Shown here: piece after piece, positions 35,636-43,959 of the stretch | How positions within the stretch are numbered: the stretch's first letter is position 1 | Layout of the letters: the number at the start of each line of letters is the position of its first letter | DNA from: Laceyella sediminis | GTDB lineage: Bacteria > Bacillota > Bacilli > Thermoactinomycetales > Thermoactinomycetaceae | Assembly: GCF_003003125.1 (NCBI RefSeq) | Contig: NZ_PVTZ01000012.1 | Location: forward strand, 1-64,000 | Length of the DNA stretch: 64,000 nt | Reading direction: 5' to 3' | Notes under the pieces: model-generated | Told to the model about the DNA's origin: nothing | The model's input: only the letters and a program-made list of their open reading frames with translations | The model's database searches: none | Translations under genes and position numbers: made by a program

Positions 35636-36925
35636 TGCCAAGGTGGTGGGTGCGTGCAACAGGGCCTCAAACCGCAGGGCCATATCGTAAAAATCAGCCG
35701 CCTTTTTGTAAGCGTTTTTCTCGTAGTAATGTCGCCCCAAATCGTGGGCCATTTTTTTTGCCAAGTTCAGCTGGTTCTTTTCGACAGCCATATCAATCAG
35801 TCTCTGCGTTTCTTTTTCATACAGCTGTTCTTGAAAGTGGGATTTGTACAATAGCGCTTTAAACATGTGAAACTCGACATAGTGATACCATTGTTGATAG
35901 GTTTCCGCGATTCGCAGGCCCTCTTTCAAATATTGATCCACTTTCCCCAAATCTTTGCGTTCCATGTAGATGAGAATCAATTCCCGGTATGTGTGCACTT
36001 TCGGTTGTTCCGCGCCGATTTTACTCCGTAGCTGGAGGCATGTCTCATAGTGCTTGATGGCGGTGTCAATTTCCCCTTTTGATTGGTATGCGCGGCCGTA
36101 ATTGTATTCAATCATGCCGAGGAAGTTGACGTTTTCCGTTTTTAGCACGATTTCCAACGCCTCATCCAAACACTTGATCGCTTGGTTGTATTGGTGATTT
36201 AAGTTGTATTGCGTCGCTTTGGTGATCAGCACTTTGGCCTGATCCACTTCATTGCCCAGCTTTTTATGTATATCTAAGCTTTTTTGCGAATAGTGCAGGC
36301 AGATCGTTTTGTCCTGCGATAGATGCTGTTTAACAAGGCTGAGATTGTAAAATAGGATCGCTAAGTCTTTTTCTCCAACCCGGTTAGACAAGCGCTCAGC
36401 CAGTTCGTAATAATGGGTCGCTTTGATGTAATCTTGGGTGCTGAAAAAGATGTTGCCGCAGTTGAGATAGTAGTAGAAAAATTCGATGGTCAGGTCGGGT
36501 GGGACCTCGTCGGGAACCGATTTCTTGGACAATTGAAACACTTGCTGCGCTTCACTAATTCGGTTGTCGGTCAGATAGTGCCGAATCAATATCGTGTAAA
36601 TGTTGATTCGTGTGTCCAGCAGGTGCGATTCAAACAGGGAAATTTTCAGCAGATATTCATCCGTTTCATTAAGAATGCGTGTTTTTTTGTACTGGCTGAT
36701 GATGTTGGCGATCCGTTGCTTTTTCTTGTTGGAATCATCGTCGCAGATGTCATCGGGAACAATGCCAAGCTTCTGGCATACGGCGCGGATGAATGGGGCG
36801 GAAGGTTTGGTTTTGCCATTTTCGATGCGGCTGAGATAAGCAACCGAACAAATGCCTTCGACCAATTCACTCTGTCGCATATTCTTCATCATGCGAAGCT
36901 GTCTTATTTTTTCTCCGATATGCAT
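35621..36925 (-). CDS. XRE-family HTH regulator with TPR domain (RRNPP-like)
   Basis: A 434-residue protein; ATG 36925 is chosen because AGGTGG lies 8 nt upstream. Residues 1-65 are an XRE helix-turn-helix (IRQLRMMKNMRQSELVEGICSVAYLSRIENG...), the rest about nine TPR units (ALEIVLKTENVNFLGMIEYNYGRAYQSKGEID). HTH plus C-terminal TPRs is the architecture of PlcR/NprR/Rap-type peptide-responsive regulators, and also of stand-alone sporulation-linked regulators. No peptide gene of the usual kind follows it on the same strand, so a peptide ligand is unproven. Confidence 0.85.
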   Translation of the reverse strand: MHIGEKIRQLRMMKNMRQSELVEGICSVAYLSRIENGKTKPSAPFIRAVCQKLGIVPDDICDDDSNKKKQRIANIISQYKKTRILNETDEYLLKISLFESHLLDTRINIYTILIRHYLTDNRISEAQQVFQLSKKSVPDEVPPDLTIEFFYYYLNCGNIFFSTQDYIKATHYYELAERLSNRVGEKDLAILFYNLSLVKQHLSQDKTICLHYSQKSLDIHKKLGNEVDQAKVLITKATQYNLNHQYNQAIKCLDEALEIVLKTENVNFLGMIEYNYGRAYQSKGEIDTAIKHYETCLQLRSKIGAEQPKVHTYRELILIYMERKDLGKVDQYLKEGLRIAETYQQWYHYVEFHMFKALLYKSHFQEQLYEKETQRLIDMAVEKNQLNLAKKMAHDLGRHYYEKNAYKKAADFYDMALRFEALLHAPTTLADSES

Positions 36926-37203
36926 GGCCACGGCCACCTACTCTGTTAGTCAATTCTTTAATTTTAATATACCAAAATATTGTACCAATAAACATTATTA
37001 AGTGGAATGATGGAAATGCATTTGCTACTTATGATTATCATCTTTTGCACATGATTGATAGTGATTAAAACACGATGTTCACTATGATGGGCGGGTAGTC
37101 AAGCAGGGAGGGGCGCCACCGCTAAATGGTTCTCTTTCTCTTGGATGAGATTTCTTCTATATTAGAAAATGGATAGGCTGGACACGATAGGAGAATGGAG
37201 ACA

Positions 37204-37710
37204 ATGAAGAAATCAATTTTCGTAGGGGCTTTGCTCTTGATTTTGATTGGTATCGCCATCTTGCAGAAGGGATTGCCAGGCTCATCAGAGCTTGGTCCAG
37301 GGGACCCGGCGCCCGCTTTTACGCTTGAGACCATTGACGGTCAGAAATACGCATACAGCCATGCCAAAGGCAAACCAGCGATCATCAGTTTTTTCGCCAC
37401 GTGGTGTGATCCATGCCATAAGGAGGCTCCGCTGTTGGTGGAGTGGCATCGGAAGTACGGTTCGCAAGTGGAGTTTGTGTTTGTCAATTGGACAAAACGG
37501 GATGATGTGAAATCAGCCCAATTCTTTGCCAAAGATTATGGGATTCGGTTTCCTGTGGTGATGGATCAACAAGACCGTGTATCAAACCAGTTTCAGATTA
37601 AAGTGATTCCGACCACTTATTTTATTAATCGGGACGGGAAAATCGAGCGGATTGTCAAGGGTGTGCGTCCGGCCGATACAGAAGCATGGTTGCGTGCACA
37701 GGTCAAGTAG
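37204..37710 (+). CDS. TlpA/ResA-like membrane-anchored thiol-disulfide oxidoreductase
   Basis: A 168-residue protein; ATG 37204 lies 9 nt after AGGAGA (ATG 37195 is alternative). An N-terminal hydrophobic anchor (FVGALLLILIGIAILQKG) places a thioredoxin fold outside the membrane. The redox centre is WCDPC in SFFATWCDPCHKEAP, and the cis-Pro loop is IPTTYFINRDGKI. GDPAPAFTLETIDG is the usual AhpC-TSA/redoxin lead-in. Likely reduces extracytoplasmic disulfides, as in cytochrome c maturation, but no cyt c genes are nearby. Confidence 0.9.
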   Translation: MKKSIFVGALLLILIGIAILQKGLPGSSELGPGDPAPAFTLETIDGQKYAYSHAKGKPAIISFFATWCDPCHKEAPLLVEWHRKYGSQVEFVFVNWTKRDDVKSAQFFAKDYGIRFPVVMDQQDRVSNQFQIKVIPTTYFINRDGKIERIVKGVRPADTEAWLRAQVK

Positions 37711-37895
37711 TTATCCTGAGACGGAGATGGACGGGTGTGGCAAAGAAGGATAACCATCTTTTTTCAATAGGTTTTGTTTCGTTTCATAACGGATAATCTA
37801 TGTCGTAAGTAGATGAGGTGATAGTATCATAGGTGTCAAAGTCATGGTTTCATAGCTTTTAAAAATCACATGACACAAAGGAAGGGAATGGTAAC

Positions 37896-38513
37896 ATGTT
37901 AGGAAAAGTGGCATCCGATGTGCTTGGCCTGAGCGATGTGGGGATTGTTATCAAGCCAGAAGATTACAACAAGGTAGATACGGACGATTATGTGATGCAT
38001 GAAGATAATGAGCGGATCTACTTCCTCATCAAGTCGAAGGCCGATGAGTATTGCTTCACCAACAGAGCGTTGATTCACTTGGATGGAAGCAGCGCATCGA
38101 GCAAAAAACGCACACTGTACCGGTATGACTATTGCAACTATCGCATCTCCAATGTTACCTTGGAAACCGCTGGCATGATGGATATGGACGCGGAGATCAA
38201 GTTTATGCTCGGCAAAAACATGGAGTACTCGATCGATGTACATAAAAAACATATCAATGAGTTGAAAGACCTGTACAAATCACTCGTTCGCATCTCCATC
38301 GTGCAGGCGGACAGCGAAGCGTTGCTGGGTTTGTCCAGAAAGAGCATCGAGATGGCCTCCAACACCCTGAGCCAAATCAGAAGTACAGAAGGCATGCTCA
38401 GCCAACAATTTAAGGAATTGAACCAAATCGCGTTTGATTGGCTCGCCAGCACAAGAAGTCGTTACATGGTGACAGATTTCGGCTTTGTGTTTGATCGTTA
38501 CATCAACAACTGA
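37896..38513 (+). CDS. YvbH-like PH-domain protein
   Basis: A 205-residue soluble protein with GGAAGGG before ATG 37896. Residues ~1-125 fit the bacterial PH (bPH_1) fold seen in YvbH (VMHEDNERIYFLIKSKADEYCFTNRALIHLDG, YDYCNYRISNVTLETAG). Residues ~140-200 match the YvbH extension (SIVQADSEALLGLSRKSIEMAS..., WLASTRSRYMVTDFGFVF). Length is typical. Function unknown. Terminator follows. Confidence 0.82.
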   Translation: MLGKVASDVLGLSDVGIVIKPEDYNKVDTDDYVMHEDNERIYFLIKSKADEYCFTNRALIHLDGSSASSKKRTLYRYDYCNYRISNVTLETAGMMDMDAEIKFMLGKNMEYSIDVHKKHINELKDLYKSLVRISIVQADSEALLGLSRKSIEMASNTLSQIRSTEGMLSQQFKELNQIAFDWLASTRSRYMVTDFGFVFDRYINN

Positions 38514-38529
38514 TAACGGATCATTGTCC

Positions 38530-38564
38530 GCCCGTGCATCGAATGCTCGATCACGGGTTTTTTT
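38530..38564 (+). terminator. Intrinsic terminator
   Basis: GCCCGTG...ATCGA / TCGAT...CACGGG stem followed by seven T residues. Confidence 0.9.
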
Positions 38565-38703
38565 CAGGCGAACAAAGGGGCCGACTTGGGGCGAGGAACA
38601 TAAGATAACGATTGAAATGAAGCACTAGATGCGCGAAAATAAATATAAAAGTTCTTAATCGAAAGCGTTTGCAAGAGCGGATGAACTGTGAAGGGAGCGG
38701 ACG

Positions 38704-38958
38704 ATGGTGGATGATCCGAGGAGTCGGATGTGGGGAGTGGGGCTCCTGTTTCTGGCTTTTGTCTTGGCTCTGCTGCTGAAACAAGCGTTTTTTGCGCATC
38801 TCTTGGGAGTCGGATTGGCGATGGTGGTCTGGACGAAGCTTGCCGCTTTGTTCCCGCGCAAACTATCTGACTTTTCACTCGCGCAAAAGGTGCTGTATGT
38901 CTTTTTGATGCTGTCGGTCTTCGGTTTGACTATGGCGTTGGTGACAAACCGAGGGTGA
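38704..38958 (+). CDS. Small membrane protein
   Basis: An 84-residue protein with GAAGGGAG before ATG 38704. Three hydrophobic segments (about 10-25, 28-48, 60-78) surround one charged loop (FPRKLSDFSLAQK). No family recognised. A very strong terminator follows at 39009-39054. Confidence 0.65.
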   Translation: MVDDPRSRMWGVGLLFLAFVLALLLKQAFFAHLLGVGLAMVVWTKLAALFPRKLSDFSLAQKVLYVFLMLSVFGLTMALVTNRG

Positions 38959-39008
38959 CCGTTTGATTGGCATACGAATGGGAAGGCGCGCTTTCGCCAG
39001 TATGTGAT

Positions 39009-39054
39009 GGGAAGTGCCACACGCACTCTAGCTGTGTGGCACTTCCCGTTTTCC
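39009..39054 (+). terminator. Intrinsic terminator
   Basis: GGGAAGTGCCACAC/GTGTGGCACTTCCC is a perfect 14-bp stem followed by GTTTTCC. Confidence 0.85.
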
Positions 39055-39084
39055 ATTTGTGGTTCGGGTGGGGGGGTGAGTCTT

Positions 39085-39114
39085 GCTATTTTTTGCTTGG
39101 GTGCAAAAAATAGC
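39085..39114 (-). terminator. Terminator beyond the DinB-like remnant
   Basis: GCTATTTTTTGC/GCAAAAAATAGC, perfect 12-bp stem with a 6-nt loop, directly after the minus-strand stop at 39120. Confidence 0.6.
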
Positions 39115-39119
39115 GATCC

Positions 39120-39308
39120 TTACGCGGCGTGAGCGGCGATAAACTCGTCCAGCCGTTTCTTTTGCCGCAAATGGTGGGCGAAATGCATCACGATGTGATG
39201 ATACCATTCTTGGACGTTGATATAGCCGAAATACGGGTGTTTCACCTTACGGCCAGGCCATCGGAAATCACTGGACTCGTCGCTGATAAAAAAATTGTTG
39301 CATTCTTG
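39120..39308 (-). pseudogene. C-terminal remnant of a DinB/YfiT-like protein
   Basis: On the minus strand a 62-codon open stretch ends in a stop at 39120 and includes HPYFGYINVQEWYHHIVMHF and AHHLRQKKRLDEFIAAHAA, the C-terminal helix pair with conserved metal-binding histidines of DinB-superfamily proteins. A stop (39309-39311) lies immediately upstream, and no start or N-terminal half is present. A truncated gene; its own terminator survives. Confidence 0.6.
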
Positions 39309-39336
39309 TCATAAAATCACTTAACATAAAAGAAAG

Positions 39337-39351
39337 TTGGAAGCGCTTAGA
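39337..39351 (+). promoter_or_regulatory. Catabolite-responsive element (cre-like) upstream of glpT
   Basis: TTGGAAGCGCTTAGA matches the CcpA cre consensus WTGNAANCGNWWNCW at every defined position but one. It lies 150 bp before glpT, where CcpA repression of glycerol-phosphate uptake would be expected. Confidence 0.6.
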
Positions 39352-39392
39352 TCGTTTCTGTATTTGTAAGTTAATAATGGTGATGAGGATAG

Positions 39393-39455
39393 GAGACCAC
39401 TAATTTAAACTCTTTGCGACGTTGCAAAAGGGTTGTATTTGTGGTCTCTTTTTTT
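39393..39455 (+). terminator. Leader terminator of glpTQ
   Basis: GAGACCAC (39393-39400) pairs with GTGGTCTC (39441-39448), with an inner CTCTTTGC/GCAAAAGGG stem, followed by eight T residues, 34 bp before glpT. In B. subtilis glp leaders carry such a terminator and are opened by the antiterminator GlpP with glycerol-3-phosphate; I infer the same control here. Confidence 0.75.
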
Positions 39456-39488
39456 CATCCCAATATTTAGCATGGGAGGGAATTGCCG

Positions 39489-40838
39489 ATGAATTGGCTT
39501 TTGACATTGTTCAAGCCAGCTCCTCATATTGAGAGGTTGCCAGCGGACAAGATTGATTCAACTTATCGTCGGCTTCGGCTACAAGTGTTTTTGGGCATTT
39601 TTATTGGTTATGCTGGCTATTATTTGGTGCGGAAAAACTTTTCCCTGGCCATTCCCGATTTGGTGCGGGAAGGCTTCTCCAAAGGTGAGTTGGGACTGGT
39701 GCTGTCAGCCATTTCCATCGCATATGGTATCAGCAAGTTTTTGATGGGGATCGTTTCCGACCGGAGCAACCCCAGGTACTTCCTAGCGACGGGCCTTATT
39801 TTATCAGCTCTGATCAACATGGCGTTCGGTTTGATTCCCGCTATTACATCCAGCATCACAGTGATGTTTGTGCTGATGTTTTTAAACGGCTGGGCGCAAG
39901 GCATGGGATGGCCCCCTAGCGGAAAAACGGTGGTGCATTGGTTTTCCATCAGTGAACGGGGCACAAAAATGTCTTTGTGGAACATCGCCCATAATATTGG
40001 GGGCGGGCTGGTGGCTCCGTTGATGACACTAGGCATCGCGATTTTCGCCACCTGGAAAAGCGTGTTCTTCTTCCCAGCAATGATTGCGCTGGTGATCGCC
40101 CTGTTCATCTTATTGACAGTACGCGACACGCCGCAGTCGGTGGGCTTGCCGCCGATTGAAGAATACAAAAACGACTATCCGCAAGGAAGCGAAAACGAAG
40201 ATTACGACAAGGATTTGACCACGAAGGAAATTCTGTTCAAGTATGTGTTGAACAACAAGTTCTTGTGGTATATCGCCCTCGCCAATATCTTTGTGTATTT
40301 TGTACGCTATGGTGTCATCGACTGGGCACCCACTTATCTCACGGAAGCGAAGGGCTTTTCTCCAGAGGGTTCTAGATGGGCGTACTTCCTGTATGAATAT
40401 GCTGGCATTCCAGGCATGCTGCTGAGCGGATGGATGAGCGACAAGCTGTTCAAAGGGCGGCGCGCACCGGCAAGTGTCATATTCATGGCCGGCGTATTGA
40501 TCGCCGTATTAATCTACTGGCTAAATCCGGCGGGCAATCCCTTGTTGGATAACATTGCCCTGGTAGCGATCGGGTTCTTGATTTATGGTCCAGTTATGAT
40601 GATTGGTTTGCACGCATTGGACTTGGTGCCCAAAAAAGCTGCAGGCACCGCGGCTGGCTTGACTGGATTTTTTGGGTACCTCTTTGGAACCGCTTTCGCC
40701 AGCGCCATTGTTGGCTATGTCGTTGACGGCTTTGGTTGGGATGGGATGTTTACACTGTTGGTTGTTTCTTGTGTTTTAGCCATCCTTTTCTTGGCTCTGA
40801 CATGGAACACAGGCAAATCTGAGCAAAAAACGGTTTAA
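39489..40838 (+). CDS. glpT: Glycerol-3-phosphate transporter
   Basis: Imports glycerol-3-phosphate in exchange for phosphate. The 449-residue, 12-helix MFS protein starts at ATG 39489, 8 nt after GGGAGGG. Family signatures include [35 protein letters not shown] (first helix with the substrate-binding Arg region), SRGNP-like [31 protein letters not shown] and [15 protein letters not shown]. It is followed 39 bp later by glpQ, making a glycerophosphodiester uptake operon with a cre-like site and a leader terminator upstream. Confidence 0.95.
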   Translation: MNWLLTLFKPAPHIERLPADKIDSTYRRLRLQVFLGIFIGYAGYYLVRKNFSLAIPDLVREGFSKGELGLVLSAISIAYGISKFLMGIVSDRSNPRYFLATGLILSALINMAFGLIPAITSSITVMFVLMFLNGWAQGMGWPPSGKTVVHWFSISERGTKMSLWNIAHNIGGGLVAPLMTLGIAIFATWKSVFFFPAMIALVIALFILLTVRDTPQSVGLPPIEEYKNDYPQGSENEDYDKDLTTKEILFKYVLNNKFLWYIALANIFVYFVRYGVIDWAPTYLTEAKGFSPEGSRWAYFLYEYAGIPGMLLSGWMSDKLFKGRRAPASVIFMAGVLIAVLIYWLNPAGNPLLDNIALVAIGFLIYGPVMMIGLHALDLVPKKAAGTAAGLTGFFGYLFGTAFASAIVGYVVDGFGWDGMFTLLVVSCVLAILFLALTWNTGKSEQKTV

Positions 40839-40877
40839 ACCGTCATTTGACTACTGACATCAATGGGGGAACAGCAA

Positions 40878-41798
40878 ATGAAAAAGTCAATGAAACGTGT
40901 AGCCATGACCATCGCCGCATTAGGACTCAGCTTTGCAGTCGGGGTGACCAGCGCTTTCGCCGCACCAGATGCAGCTCGGGCGGGCAAAGGACACAAGGAT
41001 CTTTTGTCACCCGACCGGATCCTGAATGTGGCCCATCGGGGGGCTTCCGGCCATGCGCCTGAGCATACCATCGTCGCTTATCAGCTGGCGAAAAAGATGA
41101 AAGCGGACTACATTGAAATCGATTTGCAGATGACCAAAGACGGCCACCTCATCGCCATGCACGATGAAACGCTGGATCGGACCACGAACGGCACCGGACT
41201 GGTAAAAGATCACACCTTGGCTGAAATCAAGCGGTTGGATGCCGGATCATGGTTCAACGAAGCATATCCGGATAAAGCGAAGCCGGACTACAAAGGATTA
41301 AAAGTACCGACGCTTGATGAAGTGCTTCACCATTTTGGCCACAGTGCCAATTACTACATCGAAACCAAAGCGCCGGAAATCTACCCGGGCATGGAAGAAA
41401 AATTGCTGAAGACCTTGGAAGCTCATCGACTCATTGGCAAGCACGCCAAGCGTGGAAAGGTGATCATCCAATCTTTCAGCCCAGAAAGCTTGAAAAAAAT
41501 CCATGCTCTGAACCCAGAGATCCCCTTGGTTACCCTGCTGTGGTATGAAAACGAACAAGGCCACATCACGAAACGGGAACTGGATGAGATCAAAACCTAC
41601 GCCATCGGGGTTGGTGCCAACTTCGACCGCATTGACCGCGCGTACGTCCAAAAGGTGCGCAAGAGTGGCTTGCTGTTCCACCCTTACACCGTCAACGAAA
41701 AACCGGATATGAAGCGCATGCTCGATTGGGGCGCGACCGGCATGTTCACCAACTACGCCGACCGCTTGACTGACCTTTTAAAAAAGAATTGCAACTAG
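40878..41798 (+). CDS. glpQ: Secreted glycerophosphodiester phosphodiesterase
   Basis: Cleaves glycerophosphodiesters (from phospholipids or teichoic acid) to glycerol-3-phosphate for GlpT. ATG 40878 lies 7 nt after GGGGGA; the upstream ATG at 40863 precedes that box. A signal peptide ([19 protein letters not shown]) exports it. The GDPD catalytic set is intact: [13 protein letters not shown] (His, Arg), [26 protein letters not shown] (Glu-x-Asp and the general-acid His), and the C-terminal [10 protein letters not shown]. 306 residues, normal length. A strong terminator follows. Confidence 0.95.
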   Translation: MKKSMKRVAMTIAALGLSFAVGVTSAFAAPDAARAGKGHKDLLSPDRILNVAHRGASGHAPEHTIVAYQLAKKMKADYIEIDLQMTKDGHLIAMHDETLDRTTNGTGLVKDHTLAEIKRLDAGSWFNEAYPDKAKPDYKGLKVPTLDEVLHHFGHSANYYIETKAPEIYPGMEEKLLKTLEAHRLIGKHAKRGKVIIQSFSPESLKKIHALNPEIPLVTLLWYENEQGHITKRELDEIKTYAIGVGANFDRIDRAYVQKVRKSGLLFHPYTVNEKPDMKRMLDWGATGMFTNYADRLTDLLKKNCN

Positions 41799-41821
41799 TT
41801 GCCGGAAGATCCAGGATGGTG

Positions 41822-41862
41822 AAAAAAACTCTTCTCACAAGCTTGTGAGAAGAGTTTTTTTT
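41822..41862. terminator. Bidirectional terminator after glpQ
   Basis: AAAAAACTCTTCTCACAAGC/GCTTGTGAGAAGAGTTTTTT is a near-perfect long palindrome with T- and A-runs on either side. A slightly diverged copy occurs at 43148-43189 as part of the flanking direct repeat. Confidence 0.92.
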
Positions 41863-42117
41863 GTTCGGTATCACAATATTAATTTTTTCCTTGCTGACTC
41901 TTTACGTATTGGATTAGTTGTGGTTGATTACTTTCTTTTGCTATGGTTTCAGTTAATGCTATCGTAACTAATCATCCTATTAATTTCGGCATGTTTTAAG
42001 GGTGAGATTTTTTACTATCTGATGCAAACATGTTTCCTTCTAAATACGCTATCACAAAATCTTTATACTCTTCCCATTCCCATTGGGTTACGGGCAAAAG
42101 ACTGATAATTTCTTGGA
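41822..42117. repeat. Left copy of a ~296-bp direct repeat
   Basis: Nearly identical (about eight differences and one single-base indel) to 43148-43442. It includes a terminator hairpin, a spacer, and on the minus strand the last ~40 codons of the gene now found intact at 43321-43959. This copy is therefore a fragment. The two repeats bracket the zinc-ribbon/AFLDGYKP cassette. The 41863-42199 interval holds nothing else. Confidence 0.9.
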
Positions 42118-42199
42118 CAAAGAATACGAGTTACACAAGAAAAATCAAGATTATTTATATAATTTTTTAAAAAATATTTAATATTATGGTTATAGGTAC

Positions 42200-42205
42200 T
42201 ATAAT
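42200..42205 (+). promoter_or_regulatory. Promoter -10 element of the cassette (P1)
   Basis: A perfect TATAAT 73 bp before the zinc-ribbon start; the -35 (TTTAAT at 17 nt) is weak. The paralogous cassette at 58 kb also has a TATAAT in the same relative place. Confidence 0.5.
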
Positions 42206-42278
42206 AAAACTGTAGCCGCAACATACGTTCTCTACCCACACTATCTATTCTGGTTAAATAACCGAGGGGGGTATGACG

Positions 42279-42452
42279 ATGCGCGGAAAATGGTTTGTTC
42301 TAAAAGGTATGGGTATCGAAGGCCGTATTGCAAAAAAATTCAGGGCACCAAAACCTAGTGCCTGCTGGTCATGTGGCAAAGACGACAAACTGTCATGGAG
42401 CAACGGGGAGTGGAAATGCTCCCGCTGTGAAGTTGTCGTCGAGCCTGATTAA
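42279..42452 (+). CDS. Small zinc-ribbon protein, cassette gene 1 (copy A)
   Basis: A 57-residue protein (MRGKWFVLKGMGIEG...) from ATG 42279, 7 nt after GAGGGGGG; an ATG at 42273 is too close to that site. Two CxxC pairs, CWSCGKDD and CSRCEVVVEPD, separated by KLSWSNGEWK, form a zinc ribbon. It is 75% or so identical over its last 35 residues to the protein at 58389-58529, including APKPS, LSWSNGEWKC and VVVEPD at the C-terminus. It precedes a conserved partner gene in both places. Function unknown; a nucleic-acid-binding or regulatory role is a guess. Confidence 0.85.
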   Translation: MRGKWFVLKGMGIEGRIAKKFRAPKPSACWSCGKDDKLSWSNGEWKCSRCEVVVEPD

Positions 42453-42473
42453 TCTGATTATTTAAAAAATAGG

Positions 42474-42535
42474 TTGATGACAGTCTAATGTTTGACGTAT
42501 ACTTGAACCAGTCTCATATTTGGGACTGGCTTTTT
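42474..42535 (+). promoter_or_regulatory. Internal promoter and terminator-like hairpin between cassette genes (copy A)
   Basis: TTGATG (42474-42479), 18-nt spacer, TATACT (42498-42503) would start transcription near 42510. It is followed at once by CCAGTC/GACTGG (42508-42529) and CTTTTT, which can end the zinc-ribbon transcript or attenuate the downstream gene. The paralogous locus also has TATACT with an 18-nt spacer. Confidence 0.5.
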
Positions 42536-42563
42536 ATTGATACCAATAAGGAGAGTAGTCCTC

Positions 42564-43115
42564 ATGAAAAAGCGTTGGTACCAAGCCTTTTTAGACGGCT
42601 ACAAACCGGCTGTGTTAGAATTGAACACCCTTCAAACTTACAGCCAATTAAAAGAGTATCCACACATTACACACGTTCTACCGCATGAGCCGCGCAGCTG
42701 TCTGTTCTTTCAAAATGACACCTTGATGAATGACTTTAAAAACAGAATGGACGGTGTACAAGCCTACTCTGGTGCATACCATTATCATCTCGGTATCGCC
42801 CTTGGATTTCCTGAACGATCCGTGCAGTACTATGCACACATGCGGGAAATTGAGGAGTTGGTCGGTGAATATCCAATCGACGAGGTTGAGAACGGCGTAG
42901 GCGTTGTTTGGGCTGGCTTTTACTTTTCTTCTCACAAAGCATTTGTCGTAGATGAGATCAATTGGCTTTGGAAAACATACACCCACAAAGAAGCAGTGAA
43001 ACACCCACTGTATCTAACTGACAAAAAAACGGACAAGACCCTAGAGATTCGTTATGGCGACTTTGACAGCGTTAAAGACTTTGCTAAAACACATCTGGTT
43101 CCTGCCCATATATAA
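42564..43115 (+). CDS. AFLDGYKP-family protein, cassette gene 2 (copy A)
   Basis: A 183-residue soluble protein; ATG 42564 follows AAGGAGA by 9 nt. It is a clear paralogue of 58623-59192. Shared blocks are QAFLDGYKP (residue ~6), EYPHI/QYPYI, FFQN, ALGFPERSVQYYAHMREIEE with GEYP, the most conserved GVxWAGFxF, EIxWLWxTYxHKEAV, EIRYGDFD and LVPAHI at the end. The aromatic-rich, mixed alpha/beta pattern and lack of signal peptide suggest a cytoplasmic protein. No Pfam family comes to mind. Linked in both loci to the zinc-ribbon gene. A hairpin terminator (CCCCG/CGGGG) follows. Confidence 0.8.
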   Translation: MKKRWYQAFLDGYKPAVLELNTLQTYSQLKEYPHITHVLPHEPRSCLFFQNDTLMNDFKNRMDGVQAYSGAYHYHLGIALGFPERSVQYYAHMREIEELVGEYPIDEVENGVGVVWAGFYFSSHKAFVVDEINWLWKTYTHKEAVKHPLYLTDKKTDKTLEIRYGDFDSVKDFAKTHLVPAHI

Positions 43116-43140
43116 CCCCGAAACGGGGCTATTTTGTTTT
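43116..43140 (+). terminator. Terminator of the cassette (copy A)
   Basis: CCCCG-AAA-CGGGG followed by CTATTTTGTTTT. Confidence 0.75.
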
Positions 43141-43147
43141 ATAATCC

Positions 43148-43442
43148 AAAAAAACTCTTCTCACAAGCTTGTTAGAAGAGTTTTTTTGGTCGGCATCACA
43201 ATGTTAATTTTTTCCTTGCTGACTCTTTACGTATTGGATTAGTTGTGGTTGATTACTTTCTTTTGCTATGGTTTCAGTTAATGCTATCGTAACTAATCAT
43301 CCTGTTAATTTTGGCATGTTTTAAGGGTGAGATTTTTTACTATCTGATGCAAACATGTTTCCTTCTAAATACGCTATCACAAAATCTTTATACTCTTCCC
43401 ATTCCCATTGGGTTACGGGCAAAAGACTAATAATTTCTTGGA
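43148..43442. repeat. Right copy of the ~296-bp direct repeat
   Basis: Matches 41822-42117. Here the repeat is joined to the complete gene 43321-43959, so this is probably the original end, with the left copy derived from it. It starts with a terminator palindrome at 43148-43189. Confidence 0.9.
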
Positions 43443-43959
43443 TGAGTTGTTTTAGTTTGGGTGCGTTCATTCGTGCCATTTCCTCTGTTCGTTTATCACG
43501 GATCCAGCGGAATGGTACAAAGATATCTGTGTTTACCTTGATATATAGCCCCCAATCTTCTCCGTCAGCCTCGGTATAGAATGAGAGTGTGATGGCTTCT
43601 CCAAATACTTCCCATTCGAAATTGTCATTATAACAAGTAGTTCCCAAATCAATGTGCATTTCGGTGATATCGCCATTTTGCTCTATAAAGGAAACCAGAT
43701 CTTCGGTTGGATGTGATGTGGTTACTTTCATTTGATTGTGCGAGGCCAAAGTTCGTGTCTCTTGTACATTGAAGGATTTTCTAAATGCATCGTCACCAGC
43801 AGAAACTGTAACCATTTCTATATAACTTACATATCCAAATGATTGAGCGGCCAAGAATATTTTATGAATGAGATCTAAGTTTGTTGTTTTGTGTTTGTCT
43901 ATTTCAACATAGATTGCTCCTGCTATAGAGGGATCATGCCGATGATAGAGTCTTTCCAT
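43321..43959 (-). CDS. Putative immunity protein, divergent member of a local five-gene family
   Basis: A 212-residue soluble protein starting at ATG 43959. It aligns along its whole length with the four paralogues at 44407-48243 (GAIYVEIDKHKTTNLDLIHKIF, SAGDDAF, TEDLVSFIEQNGDI, VNTDIFVPF..., NAPKLKQLIQEIISLLPVTQWEWEE) but is the most diverged, perhaps 35% identical. The 3' end of this gene is duplicated in the left direct repeat. Tandem paralogues beside toxin fragments are typical of polymorphic-toxin immunity arrays; that role is inferred and no family name is recognised. Confidence 0.6.
   Translation of the reverse strand: MERLYHRHDPSIAGAIYVEIDKHKTTNLDLIHKIFLAAQSFGYVSYIEMVTVSAGDDAFRKSFNVQETRTLASHNQMKVTTSHPTEDLVSFIEQNGDITEMHIDLGTTCYNDNFEWEVFGEAITLSFYTEADGEDWGLYIKVNTDIFVPFRWIRDKRTEEMARMNAPKLKQLIQEIISLLPVTQWEWEEYKDFVIAYLEGNMFASDSKKSHP

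Noticed and set aside
43220-43310. Possible 30-codon protein tail on the minus strand within the direct repeat
   Set aside because: A short open stretch ending in a stop reads somewhat like protein, but it begins right after a stop, is too short and matches nothing I recognise.
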